Positions 19,553 to 28,410 of a stretch of DNA of 64,000 nucleotides are shown here, in pieces. Position numbers and translations under genes: made by a program. Where the stretch lies: the NCBI GenBank assembly GCA_946535435.1, contig CAMNDM010000001.1, positions 62,001 through 126,000 on the forward strand, in the 5' to 3' direction. The notes under the pieces were generated by a model. It searched no databases. It saw only the letters and a program-made list of their open reading frames with translations, and was not told the DNA's origin. Source of the DNA: Physcocola sp002396385. Its GTDB lineage: Bacteria; Bacteroidota; Bacteroidia; Bacteroidales; Paludibacteraceae. How positions within the stretch are numbered: position 1 is the stretch's first letter; the number at the start of each line of letters is the position of its first letter.

Positions 19553-20662
19553 ATGGAAACGAAAAAACATAAATTCATTATAAGCGGCGGCGGAACCGGC
19601 GGGCACATTTTCCCTGCCGTTTCAATTGCCAACGCACTCAAAGCAAAAGAACCAGACGCTGAATTTCTGTTCGTAGGAGCGGAAGGGCGTATGGAGATGG
19701 AGAAAGTACCACAAGCCGGCTACAACATCAAAGGGCTGCCTGTTGTGGGACTCAACCGTAAAAATCCGCTCCAATGGATTTCTTTCGCATGGAAGTTCTT
19801 TAAGAGCAAACGTACGGCGAAACAGATTGTAAAGGATTTCGCCCCCGATGCCGTAGTAGGCGTGGGCGGATACGCCAGTGCGCCAACTCTCGATGCGGCG
19901 AATGCGTTGGGCATCCCTACATTCCTGCAAGAACAAAACTCTTTTGCGGGGAAGGCAAATAAAATGCTGGCTAAAAACGCAAAAAAAATATGTGTGGCCT
20001 ACGAGGGCATGGAGCGCTTCTTCCCGAAAGATAAAATTATCCTTACGGGCAACCCTGTCCGTCAGAATTTGATGGACGTACCGTTCAAGGATGCGGATGC
20101 GCTGAAGGCGTTCAACCTCGACCCTGCAAAAAAGACACTGCTGATTATTGGCGGCAGCCTTGGTGCCCGCACAGTAAACAACAGCGTCATCGGCGGTTTG
20201 CAGAAGTTGAAAGACGCCGGAATCCAAATAATCTGGCAAACTGGCAAATTCTACTACGAGGCATCGAAAGTGGAAGCCGACAAAAGCAACAATCCACTGT
20301 TGGACTGTACCGCATTCGTAAAGAATATGGACCAAGCCTACGCTGTGGCTGACCTTGTGGTTTCCAGAGCCGGTGCTAGTTCCATTTCCGAACTGTGCCT
20401 ATTAAAAAAGCCTTGTGTGTTGGTTCCTTCGCCTAACGTGGCAGAAGACCACCAGACAAAGAACGCGTTGGCGCTTTCAACGAAAGGTGCTGCCATTCTC
20501 GTAACCGATGCCGAAGCCGAAGCAAAACTTATTGACACGGTTATCGAACTGATTAATAACGACCAGCAACTGGCATCCCTAAGTGAGAACATCGGCAAGC
20601 TCGCCCAACTGGACTCTGCGGCACGCATTGCCGACATAATAATTAACGAAATAAAGAAATAA
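19553..20662 (+). CDS. murG: UDP-N-acetylglucosamine--lipid I GlcNAc transferase MurG
   Basis: Peripheral membrane GT-B glycosyltransferase that converts lipid I to lipid II. It has 369 residues. Motifs are SGGGTGGHIFPAVSIA at the N-terminus, GVGGYASAP, LQEQNSFAGKANK and the UDP-GlcNAc-binding VSRAGASSISELCLLKKPCVLVP split over the C-terminal domain. It lies 38 bp after ftsW, a slightly longer gap than elsewhere in the cluster. Confidence 0.97.
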   Translation: METKKHKFIISGGGTGGHIFPAVSIANALKAKEPDAEFLFVGAEGRMEMEKVPQAGYNIKGLPVVGLNRKNPLQWISFAWKFFKSKRTAKQIVKDFAPDAVVGVGGYASAPTLDAANALGIPTFLQEQNSFAGKANKMLAKNAKKICVAYEGMERFFPKDKIILTGNPVRQNLMDVPFKDADALKAFNLDPAKKTLLIIGGSLGARTVNNSVIGGLQKLKDAGIQIIWQTGKFYYEASKVEADKSNNPLLDCTAFVKNMDQAYAVADLVVSRAGASSISELCLLKKPCVLVPSPNVAEDHQTKNALALSTKGAAILVTDAEAEAKLIDTVIELINNDQQLASLSENIGKLAQLDSAARIADIIINEIKK

Positions 20663-20697
20663 CCGCCCTTTTCTAACGGGCAAAAAAGGAACTGACT

Positions 20698-22080
20698 ATG
20701 ACCAATATGCTGGATAAAATAAGGAACATCTACTTCCTGGGCATTGGTGGCATTGGCATGAGTGCCTTGGCGCGCTACTTCAATGCCAAAGGCTACCAAG
20801 TGGCCGGATACGACCGCAATGAATCGGAACTCGTTATGGAGTTGGAACGTGAAGGCATACAAATCCACACCGACGACAACACCGATTTTATCGCAGCCGA
20901 CTATAAGAATCCGAACTACACCCTGGTGGTGTACACCCCAGCAATTCCCGACGACATGACCGAATTCGTCTTTTTCAAGAAGAACGGATTTACGATTATG
21001 AAGCGGGCGCAAGTGTTGGGCGAGATTACCCGCTCACAGCGCGGAATTTGCATAGCAGGTACCCACGGCAAAACAACCACCTGTACGCTCACCAGCCACA
21101 TACTCAACCAGAGCAAAGTAGGTTGCAGTGCGTTTTTGGGCGGCATATCGAAAAATTTCGATAAGAACATACTCATCAACAACCAAAACGACTTGGTTGT
21201 AATCGAGGCTGATGAATTTGACCACTCGTTCCTCACTTTGGCGCCTTATATGGCTGTAATCACCTCGACCGACGCCGACCACCTCGACATCTATAAGACG
21301 GAAGACGAATACCGCAAGGCTTTCGAAGACTTTTCTTCATTAGTCCGGCAGGGCGGCACCCTTATCGTCAAAAAAGGGTTGCCGATAAAGCCGCGTACCA
21401 AACAAAACGTCCGCATCCTCACTTACTCAGTAGAGGAAGGCGACTTCCATGCCGAGAATATCCGCATCGGGGACGGGGAAATAACGTTCGATTTCATACA
21501 TCCAACCGGCAAGATTTGCAATATCCAACTGGGCGTTCCCGTCTACATCAACATCGAGAATGGTATTGCAGCAATGGCCCTTGCCCTACTCAATGGGGCA
21601 AGTTACGACGAGATACGCAACGCAATGGCCAGTTACAAAGGGGTCAAACGCCGCTTCGACATCCACATGAAAACCAAAGAGCTGACCATTATTGACGACT
21701 ACGCCCACCATCCGGCAGAGTTGAAGGCCAGCATAGAGTCAATCAAGCGTGTTTATCCCGACAAGAAGCTAACCGGCATTTTCATGCCGCACCTGTATAG
21801 CCGCACCCGGGATCTGGCCGACAACTTCGCAAAAAGTCTGTCGATGCTCGACGAAGCCATCCTGCTGCCTATTTATCCGGCACGCGAAGAACCGATACCC
21901 GGAGTGACTAGCGAATGGCTGGCAGGCAAGGTAACAGCACCTATCGTCAAAGTTCTCGACAGTAACAGTTTGGTCAGCTACCTAAAGGAGAACAGAGAAC
22001 GCATAGAACTTGTTGCCACATTGGGTGCAGGCGATGTCGACCAACTCATTCCACAAATAGCAGAGGCATTAAAGAAATAA
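20698..22080 (+). CDS. murC: UDP-N-acetylmuramate--L-alanine ligase MurC
   Basis: First Mur ligase, adding L-Ala to UDP-MurNAc. It has 460 residues. It shows the Rossmann start YFLGIGGIGMSALARYF, the ATP loop CIAGTHGKTTTC, EADEFDHSF and the DDYAHHPAE motif typical of MurC. ATG at 20698 is used; an ATG three codons later is possible. It lies between murG and ftsQ, separated from ftsQ by 6 bp. Confidence 0.97.
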   Translation: MTNMLDKIRNIYFLGIGGIGMSALARYFNAKGYQVAGYDRNESELVMELEREGIQIHTDDNTDFIAADYKNPNYTLVVYTPAIPDDMTEFVFFKKNGFTIMKRAQVLGEITRSQRGICIAGTHGKTTTCTLTSHILNQSKVGCSAFLGGISKNFDKNILINNQNDLVVIEADEFDHSFLTLAPYMAVITSTDADHLDIYKTEDEYRKAFEDFSSLVRQGGTLIVKKGLPIKPRTKQNVRILTYSVEEGDFHAENIRIGDGEITFDFIHPTGKICNIQLGVPVYINIENGIAAMALALLNGASYDEIRNAMASYKGVKRRFDIHMKTKELTIIDDYAHHPAELKASIESIKRVYPDKKLTGIFMPHLYSRTRDLADNFAKSLSMLDEAILLPIYPAREEPIPGVTSEWLAGKVTAPIVKVLDSNSLVSYLKENRERIELVATLGAGDVDQLIPQIAEALKK

Positions 22081-22086
22081 CAGTCA

Positions 22087-22845
22087 ATGAACGGGAAAGT
22101 GAAGCAAATAGCAAAGAAGGTGGTTACCGCAATGGCTTTTACAGCCGCTGCGGCTTACATCGTTTATGCTATTCTACACTTCAACCGCGAACGCGACAAT
22201 TCGCTCTGTATGGGGGTAGAGGTTGCCATTATGGACAGTTGCGACATTCAATTCATTCACCCCGGCGATGTTAGGAACGTGATAAAGGACCTGGAGCCCG
22301 ACCTTGCGGGGAAGAATATGAACAGCCTCAACACCACAGAAATTGAACGCATCTTGGTTAGGCGGCTGATTGCCATTAAGGACGTGGAAGTCTACAAGAC
22401 CCCCGAGAGCAAATTGCGCATCAATATCTGGCAAAGGCATCCGGTTCTGCGTATCGTTAAAAATACAGGATACGATTGTTACATTGACAGTGAAGGCGAC
22501 CCGATGCCCATTCCCAGCCTAGACCCGGCCTACGTGCCAATCGCAAGTGGCTTCATCAGCGACACCTTCGCGACCAACACACTCTACAAGTTTGCAAAAT
22601 TTCTCCAAAAAGATAAATTTTGGAATGCGCAGATAGAGCAGATTTACGTTAAATATAATGGAGACGTCAACCTGGTTCCAAGAGTGGGCGGTCAGATTAT
22701 CGAGATGGGGAAACTGACCAACTACGAGGAAAAACTGGAAAAACTGGAAAAAGTCTACACCGAGGCTTTCCCCGAGAAAGGTTGGAGCAACTACTCTACC
22801 ATTAACTTGAAATTCGACCAACAGGTCATATGTACGAAGAAATAA
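22087..22845 (+). CDS. ftsQ: Cell division protein FtsQ
   Basis: Bitopic divisome protein of 252 residues. It has a short cytoplasmic N-terminus, a membrane segment at about 13-29 (VTAMAFTAAAAYIVYAI) and a periplasmic POTRA-like domain (VEVAIMDSCDIQFIHPGDV to NIWQRHPVLRI). Sequence identity within the family is low; position between murC and ftsA supports the call. It should scaffold FtsL and the FtsWI synthase. Confidence 0.92.
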   Translation: MNGKVKQIAKKVVTAMAFTAAAAYIVYAILHFNRERDNSLCMGVEVAIMDSCDIQFIHPGDVRNVIKDLEPDLAGKNMNSLNTTEIERILVRRLIAIKDVEVYKTPESKLRINIWQRHPVLRIVKNTGYDCYIDSEGDPMPIPSLDPAYVPIASGFISDTFATNTLYKFAKFLQKDKFWNAQIEQIYVKYNGDVNLVPRVGGQIIEMGKLTNYEEKLEKLEKVYTEAFPEKGWSNYSTINLKFDQQVICTKK

Positions 22846-22859
22846 AAAAGGATTAAGAT

Positions 22860-24203
22860 ATGAGCAAGAAAGACGGACAAACAGTCATTACTCCAGCAAA
22901 AACCGATATGGGGATTTTTGTTGCGCTCGACCTTGGGGGAACTGAGGTAAGGGCAATTGCTGCCAAGAAAGACGACCAAGGGAAATTTGTATTTGTCTCT
23001 TCCGCATCCACACCGTCAAGAGGCATACGCCGTGGCGCCATCTACAACATTGAGGACACAAAGAACGACATAAAACACGTTCTCACCGACTTGGAAAACA
23101 GTATCAAAACCCAGTACAACAAAACCATTGACGACATCTATGAAAAAATTAATGTCCGCATCGAACAGGTTTATGTGGCACTTAACGGCAATTCCCGTAC
23201 CGAGACAAACAACATAAGCCGTCGCTTGGGTGGCGACATCATCAATAAGGAACTGTTTGAGGAATTCGACCGGTTGAACCACAATATAAAGCTCAGTAGT
23301 AACGACCTTGAGATTCTAGACATATATCCATCTAAATATCTGGTTGACGACAGCGAACCTACCAACAATCCGATAGGCTGCCGGTGCGACGTCATTTCCG
23401 CTACCTACAAAATCGTTGTAGGAAAGTCGACAATGCTAAGCAACCTGCGTGTCTGTCTGCAAAGCATAGGCGTTGAACTAGCCGGCTACTGCATAGCGCC
23501 ACTGGCTGCGGCAAACTCGGTCTTGTCGAAAAACGAGAAAGAATTGGGCGTAGTGCTGATCGACTTCGGCGCAACCACAACCAATGTGGCCATCTACCAC
23601 AAAAACAAGATGCACTACTCACTGTCTATTCCGTTAGGAAGCAAACTCATTACCGACGACATTTCACAACTGCGAATTGTTACAGATGAAGCAGAGAAAA
23701 TCAAAAAGATTGGGAATTGCCACCTCGACTGGAACATCGAAGACCGATACATCGGCCTTTCAACAGGAAACGACATCAGCTACAAAGTTGTATGCAACGT
23801 CATAGAGCGCAGAATTGACCAGATTCTCGGATACATCGACCTGGCTATAAAAGAGTCGAAACTGGCAGTCGGCCCACAACTCGACCAGGTTGTAATTGTA
23901 GGAGAAGCAGCCAAGTTGAAGGGGCTGGAGGGGAAAATAGAAGAAACCCTGGGTCTGCCAGCACACAAGGGCAGCATACACGCCAACTACCAGCATCTGA
24001 TACCGCAGGAAAAGAATGGATGCAGGTTCCATGTCGCCATAGGAACGCTTTTGAACGCAAAAGAAAACTGTGTGGTTTCGACCAAGCAGAACGAGCGTCC
24101 TCAAAAAAAGACCACTATTTTTGGCAAACTGAAAGACTTCGGAACCTCACTATTCGATGACGAGCTTCCAGAAGAAAGGAATCAGAAAAGAAACCAGTAT
24201 TAA
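22860..24203 (+). CDS. ftsA: Cell division protein FtsA
   Basis: Actin-fold ATPase that tethers FtsZ to the inner membrane. It has 447 residues. The phosphate loop VALDLGGTEVRA, the second phosphate motif VLIDFGATTTNVAIY and the adenosine motif VVIVGEAAKLKGLE are visible. The C-terminus carries an amphipathic helix of the membrane-targeting type (TIFGKLKDFGTSLF) followed by a charged tail. In this organism FtsA would face two FtsZ proteins, encoded directly downstream. Confidence 0.96.
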   Translation: MSKKDGQTVITPAKTDMGIFVALDLGGTEVRAIAAKKDDQGKFVFVSSASTPSRGIRRGAIYNIEDTKNDIKHVLTDLENSIKTQYNKTIDDIYEKINVRIEQVYVALNGNSRTETNNISRRLGGDIINKELFEEFDRLNHNIKLSSNDLEILDIYPSKYLVDDSEPTNNPIGCRCDVISATYKIVVGKSTMLSNLRVCLQSIGVELAGYCIAPLAAANSVLSKNEKELGVVLIDFGATTTNVAIYHKNKMHYSLSIPLGSKLITDDISQLRIVTDEAEKIKKIGNCHLDWNIEDRYIGLSTGNDISYKVVCNVIERRIDQILGYIDLAIKESKLAVGPQLDQVVIVGEAAKLKGLEGKIEETLGLPAHKGSIHANYQHLIPQEKNGCRFHVAIGTLLNAKENCVVSTKQNERPQKKTTIFGKLKDFGTSLFDDELPEERNQKRNQY

Positions 24204-24240
24204 ATAGACAACCTTCCATTAACATAAAAATTATACGAGC

Positions 24241-25641
24241 ATGGAAATTGAATTGAACGACGAGGTAAACAAACCAATCATAAAAGTAATTGGTGTAGGA
24301 GGTGGTGGAGGCAATGCCGCCAACTTCATGTTCCGGAAAGGTATACACGATGTGGGTTTTGTTGTTTGTAACACCGACAAAAAGGCATTAGCCCTTTCAC
24401 CTATTCCACAAAAAATACAGATGGGAGACAAAGGTCTCGGAGCCGGAAACAAGCCGGAAGTCGGCAGACAAGCCGCAATCGACTCCCTTCCTGAGATAGA
24501 GTCCATGCTTGAAGACGACATCGAAATGGTGTTTGTCACTGCCGGAATGGGAGGTGGAACTGGAACAGGCGCAGCCCCTGTCATAGCCAAAGCAGCTAAA
24601 AACAAGGGCATCCTTACTGTGGGTATTGTTACCATTCCTTTCGTCTTCGAAGGAGAGAACCGGTTGTCGCAGGCCTTGGAAGGTGTAGAAGAGATGCGAA
24701 AGAGCGTCGATGCCATCATCATCATCACCAACGAGCGAATCAAACAGCTCTATGGCGACATGAAGATTTCGCAAGCATTCTCGCAAGCCGATACCGTTTT
24801 GGCCACAGCCGCGAAAGGTATTGCCGAACTGATAACCCTGACAGGCTACATCAACGTAGATATGAACGACGTGCGCACAGTCCTTACCAACAGCGGAGAT
24901 GCCATTATGGGTTCGGCTATTGCTAGTGGAGAGGGGCGTGCCATTCAAGCCATTCAAAACGCATTGGAGTCTCCGCTACTCACCAACAACGACATCAGTA
25001 AATCGGGAAATGTTTTATTGAATATTTCGTCAGGTGTCGACGAATACGAGGCCGATATGTCGGAAATCAGCGAGATTACAGAATACCTCCAACAGAAACT
25101 GAGGAAGGGGGCACAAATCATTTGGGGTTGCAACACATCGGAAGAACTCGGCGAGAATTTGCAAGTCACTATTGTTGTAACTGGCCTGCATCTTACCGAC
25201 GACGAGTTGAAAGAAACAAAAGCAAGCACAAAACCGGCTAGCAAACCTGCCAATGGCAGTTTTATGGACAAGCTCTTCAACATGTCGCCCAAAGAGCCTG
25301 AAAAGAAGCCTGCCACCAACTTCGACCGCGAGCCAGAAAAATTAACCGACGAGCAGAAATCGAAGTTAAGCAACGCTTTCTACGGCTGCGATGTATTCAA
25401 CAAGGAACAAACGAAACCGGCTGAGCCTGTCAAACAGCAGCCTGTAACTCCAACAGCAACAGTTGCGCCTGTACAACAACCTGCCGTTGAGCCCGAAGAG
25501 CCAAAACCTGTAAAGCCAGCACCTAAGAGATGTTCGCTCGACGACCTGTTCAACGACAACAGCCTTGACGACATGGAACGTTCTTCCAATCCGAAGAAGA
25601 ACGACAGCGACGACAGCATACAAACATTCACTTTACAATAA
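24241..25641 (+). CDS. ftsZ: Cell division protein FtsZ (canonical copy)
   Basis: Tubulin-like GTPase forming the Z-ring. It has 466 residues. The GTP-binding signature AGMGGGTGTGAAP (glycines 104-110) is canonical, and so is the catalytic T7 loop N205-V-D207-M-N-D210. The globular domain ends near residue 325 and is followed by a long Pro/Lys/Glu-rich linker. The C-terminus has a conserved-looking block KRCSLDDLFNDNSLDDME and lacks the E. coli-type DIPAFLRKQ peptide. It starts 37 bp after ftsA and is followed after 12 bp by a second ftsZ. Confidence 0.97.
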   Translation: MEIELNDEVNKPIIKVIGVGGGGGNAANFMFRKGIHDVGFVVCNTDKKALALSPIPQKIQMGDKGLGAGNKPEVGRQAAIDSLPEIESMLEDDIEMVFVTAGMGGGTGTGAAPVIAKAAKNKGILTVGIVTIPFVFEGENRLSQALEGVEEMRKSVDAIIIITNERIKQLYGDMKISQAFSQADTVLATAAKGIAELITLTGYINVDMNDVRTVLTNSGDAIMGSAIASGEGRAIQAIQNALESPLLTNNDISKSGNVLLNISSGVDEYEADMSEISEITEYLQQKLRKGAQIIWGCNTSEELGENLQVTIVVTGLHLTDDELKETKASTKPASKPANGSFMDKLFNMSPKEPEKKPATNFDREPEKLTDEQKSKLSNAFYGCDVFNKEQTKPAEPVKQQPVTPTATVAPVQQPAVEPEEPKPVKPAPKRCSLDDLFNDNSLDDMERSSNPKKNDSDDSIQTFTLQ

Positions 25642-25653
25642 AAACTTATCGGA

Positions 25654-27015
25654 ATGAGTGACACCTACTTAAACATAGTACAACCCGAACTGGCCGAAAC
25701 GGCTTTCGAGACAGCCATCATAAAGGTGGTTGGCGTGGGCGGAGGAGGAGGTAACGCTGTAAACTACATCTACAAGAGAAAAATTGCAGGTGTCAGTTGT
25801 GCTGCTATTAATACCGATGCTAAGTCACTCCAACAACTCGGTCTTCCACAAAAGCTTCCTATTGCGAAACTTGGTTCTGGCGCAGATCCTGCCATCAGTA
25901 AAAAGGCGGCAGAAGAACACGAAGAGGAAATCAAGTTCTTGCTAAAAGGTTCTGAAATGGCTTTCATAACAGCAGGAATGGGGAAAGGGACCGGCACGGG
26001 AGCATCGCCTGTCATTGCCCGCTTTGCCCAAGAGTTAGGTATACTCACAATAGGTGTTGTGACCATTCCATTCCGATTCGAGGGCGAGAAGTTTGTACTG
26101 CGCGCCATAGAAGGTTTAGAGGAACTACGCCAACATGTTGACTCGTTGCTCATTATCGCTAACGAACAAATCAAGAGCGTTTACGGCAATATGAAGTTCA
26201 GCCAGGCTTTCGGACGTGCCGACGACATTATTGCAACAGCCATCAACGGCATTACTGGAGCCGTAACCAGCACACAGGGGGTTTGCACCGATATGGAGGA
26301 CCTGCGTACCACCCTGAAAGGCGGACAAAATATTATGATGGGTGTAGGCATTGGCGACGGCCCCGACCGCGCTATCATCGCCATTCGAAACGCCCTTGAA
26401 TCTCCATTGCTAGTTAACAACAGCATAAAAGGAGGTAAGAGGATAATTATAAACTATGCCACATCGTATGAGAACGAAATGACCGTTGAGGAAATGGAGA
26501 TTATCAACGACGAGCTGAAGAACCAAGTCGGCTACTATGGCGACCAAATATGGGGTACACTATTCGACGACTCGTTGGGCACACAGCTAAAAGTCACCAT
26601 TGTCGTATCGGGTATTAAAGGCATCAGCAACGAACAGATAAAAGAGATGACTTTGGGCAACAATATCCGTCCACACGCACAACCAAAAATTGCAGAGCCC
26701 GCGATTAACTCGACGGCTAGCCCGGACACGGTTGCGAACAAATTCACGACTGCGACAAATACCCCGACTGTGGCAACTGAAGCTGTAGGTGCGGCACAAC
26801 AAGCTCAACAGATACAGACACTGATCGAAGAACGCCCACCCAAAAAGATTGTTTCTCTTACAGACTTCGACGACGACAATTACCTTTCCAGATTAGAAGA
26901 CGACGCTCCAAACTGGAATTGCACCTCACAATTCAACAACAATTCGGCATTTGTCGGGAACAATCCCGACCAGCCAATTCTACATAACGATTTTCTAGAC
27001 AACAACGTTGATTAA
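25654..27015 (+). CDS. Second, diverged FtsZ paralogue
   Basis: A tubulin/FtsZ family protein of 453 residues, 12 bp after ftsZ on the same strand. It begins VVGVGGGGGNAVNYIYK and keeps NTD and the GTP signature, but as GMGKGTGTG, with K111 where FtsZ has glycine. The T2/T3 region differs (KLGSGADPAISKKAAEE in place of GLGAGNKPEVGRQAA). The T7 loop reads C211-T-D213-M-E-D216: both acidic residues are kept and the asparagine is lost. A linker and a tail with KKIVSLTDFDDDNYLSRLED follow, partly like the tail block of the first FtsZ. It may co-polymerise with FtsZ or regulate it. Family call is firm, role is inference. Confidence 0.95.
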   Translation: MSDTYLNIVQPELAETAFETAIIKVVGVGGGGGNAVNYIYKRKIAGVSCAAINTDAKSLQQLGLPQKLPIAKLGSGADPAISKKAAEEHEEEIKFLLKGSEMAFITAGMGKGTGTGASPVIARFAQELGILTIGVVTIPFRFEGEKFVLRAIEGLEELRQHVDSLLIIANEQIKSVYGNMKFSQAFGRADDIIATAINGITGAVTSTQGVCTDMEDLRTTLKGGQNIMMGVGIGDGPDRAIIAIRNALESPLLVNNSIKGGKRIIINYATSYENEMTVEEMEIINDELKNQVGYYGDQIWGTLFDDSLGTQLKVTIVVSGIKGISNEQIKEMTLGNNIRPHAQPKIAEPAINSTASPDTVANKFTTATNTPTVATEAVGAAQQAQQIQTLIEERPPKKIVSLTDFDDDNYLSRLEDDAPNWNCTSQFNNNSAFVGNNPDQPILHNDFLDNNVD

Positions 27016-27027
27016 AAAAATAAAATT

Positions 27028-27477
27028 ATGGCACTATTTGAACAAGTCAGTAAAGACATCATGCAGGCCATGAAGGATCGTGACCAAGTACGCCTCACCA
27101 CCCTACGTGGCATAAAAAAGGAATTTATTGAAGCCAAAACTGCTAAAGGCTCCGATGGTGAAATGAGCGATGAAACAGGATTGAAGATTCTTCAGAGAAT
27201 GTTGAAACAACGCAAAGAGAGTGCTGAAATATACACCCAAAACGGGCGAAACGAGCTGGCTCAGAACGAACTGGCCGAAACTGCGGTCATTGAGTCATAC
27301 CTGCCGAAGCCAATGAGTGACGAGGAACTGACTGCCGCCGTTAAAGCCATCATTGCCGAGACTGGCGCCACATCTGTAAAAGAAATGGGTAAGGTAATGG
27401 GCATTGCATCAAAGCAATTAGCTGGGAAAGCCGAAGGTAAAGCCATTTCCGATAAGGTGAAGGAACTCCTCGCCTAA
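27028..27477 (+). CDS. GatB/YqeY domain-containing protein
   Basis: A 149-residue YqeY-family protein, all helical, resembling the C-terminal tRNA-binding part of the GatB amidotransferase subunit. Visible motifs are VRLTTLRGIKKEFIEAK, YLPKPMSDEEL and GKVMGIASKQLAGKAEGK. It is commonly found after ftsZ in Bacteroidota. It is the last gene of the dcw cluster, 12 bp after the second ftsZ and 35 bp before a strong terminator. Its cellular role is not established. Confidence 0.93.
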   Translation: MALFEQVSKDIMQAMKDRDQVRLTTLRGIKKEFIEAKTAKGSDGEMSDETGLKILQRMLKQRKESAEIYTQNGRNELAQNELAETAVIESYLPKPMSDEELTAAVKAIIAETGATSVKEMGKVMGIASKQLAGKAEGKAISDKVKELLA

Positions 27478-27512
27478 CTCTTAGTTAGCCATTCAAATAC
27501 TATAAAAGTAAC

Positions 27513-27556
27513 AAAGAGGGTGTATCACAAACATATGTGATATACCCTCTTTTTCT
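27513..27556 (+). terminator. Rho-independent terminator of the dcw cluster
   Basis: A 15-bp stem (AAGAGGGTGTATCAC paired with GTGATATACCCTCTT, one G-U pair), an 8-base loop and a run of T. It lies 35 bp after the yqeY stop and also offers A-tract/T-tract symmetry, so it may act on both strands. Confidence 0.9.
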
Positions 27557-27711
27557 ATCGCAGTGCAAAGGTATTCGGTATGGGGAAAAGACCTACAACT
27601 TCACCGGATTTCCTATATATTTCTTACTGAAAACTAGTTAGACGTATGAATTAAATGCGTTGGTGGACATTACCACAGCATCTAGGAACGTCAACAAGAC
27701 GACGAGCAGGA

Positions 27712-28110
27712 TCATTCTTCTACATAATACACATTAAATACTAAATTTGGATGTAAATTTTTGTACCCAAACTCATCATTTAGGCCATCCCAAAAATCTG
27801 AAGCATCATTAAGACAACTCGTCAGTATTTCTTTTTCCGATATTTTCTCTTCAGCAAGTATATTATCTGAATTCCTAACGATTATCAAAATCTGATTGAC
27901 CGAAATGTCTAACCATTCCAAATCATGTAAACATTCATCTAATGCATCCCAGTTTTTTCCAAAATAGTCTGGAAAATTTAATTCTTTTGATATAAATGAA
28001 AAAAAGACCTCCTTGTTAACCATTTTGTTTCCATCTACATCAATTATAATATTCCGTTTTTTATTTGTTTCAAGAGTAATATCTCTAATATCAGCTACTT
28101 TGTGTATCAT
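27712..28110 (-). CDS. Barstar-like RNase inhibitor (immunity protein)
   Basis: A 132-residue protein of the barstar family. The core FPDYFGKNWDALDECLHDLEWL matches the barstar helix pair with the GxNWDAL signature that plugs a barnase-type RNase active site, and the next strand ILIIVRNSD also fits. Such genes usually protect against a secreted or contact-delivered ribonuclease toxin. No barnase-like gene is visible nearby, so this is an orphan. The region is AT-richer than the dcw cluster, consistent with acquisition. It starts 7 bp after the stop of a truncated nuclease gene. Confidence 0.85.
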   Translation of the reverse strand: MIHKVADIRDITLETNKKRNIIIDVDGNKMVNKEVFFSFISKELNFPDYFGKNWDALDECLHDLEWLDISVNQILIIVRNSDNILAEEKISEKEILTSCLNDASDFWDGLNDEFGYKNLHPNLVFNVYYVEE

Positions 28111-28117
28111 TTTGGGC

Positions 28118-28312
28118 TTATTTCATTCTTTTGAAAGTCTTATGGCAGATATATTCGATATCAACCACTTTTACCCCGTCCCAGAACGGCAGCAGCGCAT
28201 TCAGGAAGCTGATAACAAGGTCGGGGTGTTCTGCGAACACCGGCTTAAAAGTCAACTCGCATCTCAGTTCCAAGTATTTACCTATAGTTCGATTAGTTTT
28301 AAAGTTAACCAT
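28118..28312 (-). pseudogene. Truncated Rpn/PD-(D/E)XK nuclease family transposase-like remnant
   Basis: A 64-residue frame with LRCELTFKPVFAEHPDLVISFLNALLPFWDG. This matches the first 50 residues of the Rpn (PDDEXK_2, YhgA-like) recombination-promoting nuclease family, whose members are usually about 300 residues. The catalytic part is missing and the frame ends abruptly, so it is a remnant. It is followed at once by the barstar gene. Confidence 0.75.
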
Positions 28313-28410
28313 TCACTTCAAATACACGAAAGAGGGGAAAGAAGGTAAAGCCCTTGCCGTTTGTGGTCCTTTCAGAGCATCGAAAAGTCCCTAGTTCTTC
28401 ACCTAATCAA

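Noticed and set aside
19622..20335. Minus-strand 237-codon frame inside murG
   Set aside because: It is antisense to clearly conserved MurG sequence and shows no family features.
25654..27015. The second ftsZ as a decaying pseudogene
   Set aside because: The frame is full length with all structural motifs, and substitutions are concentrated in the active-site loops; this fits functional divergence better than decay.
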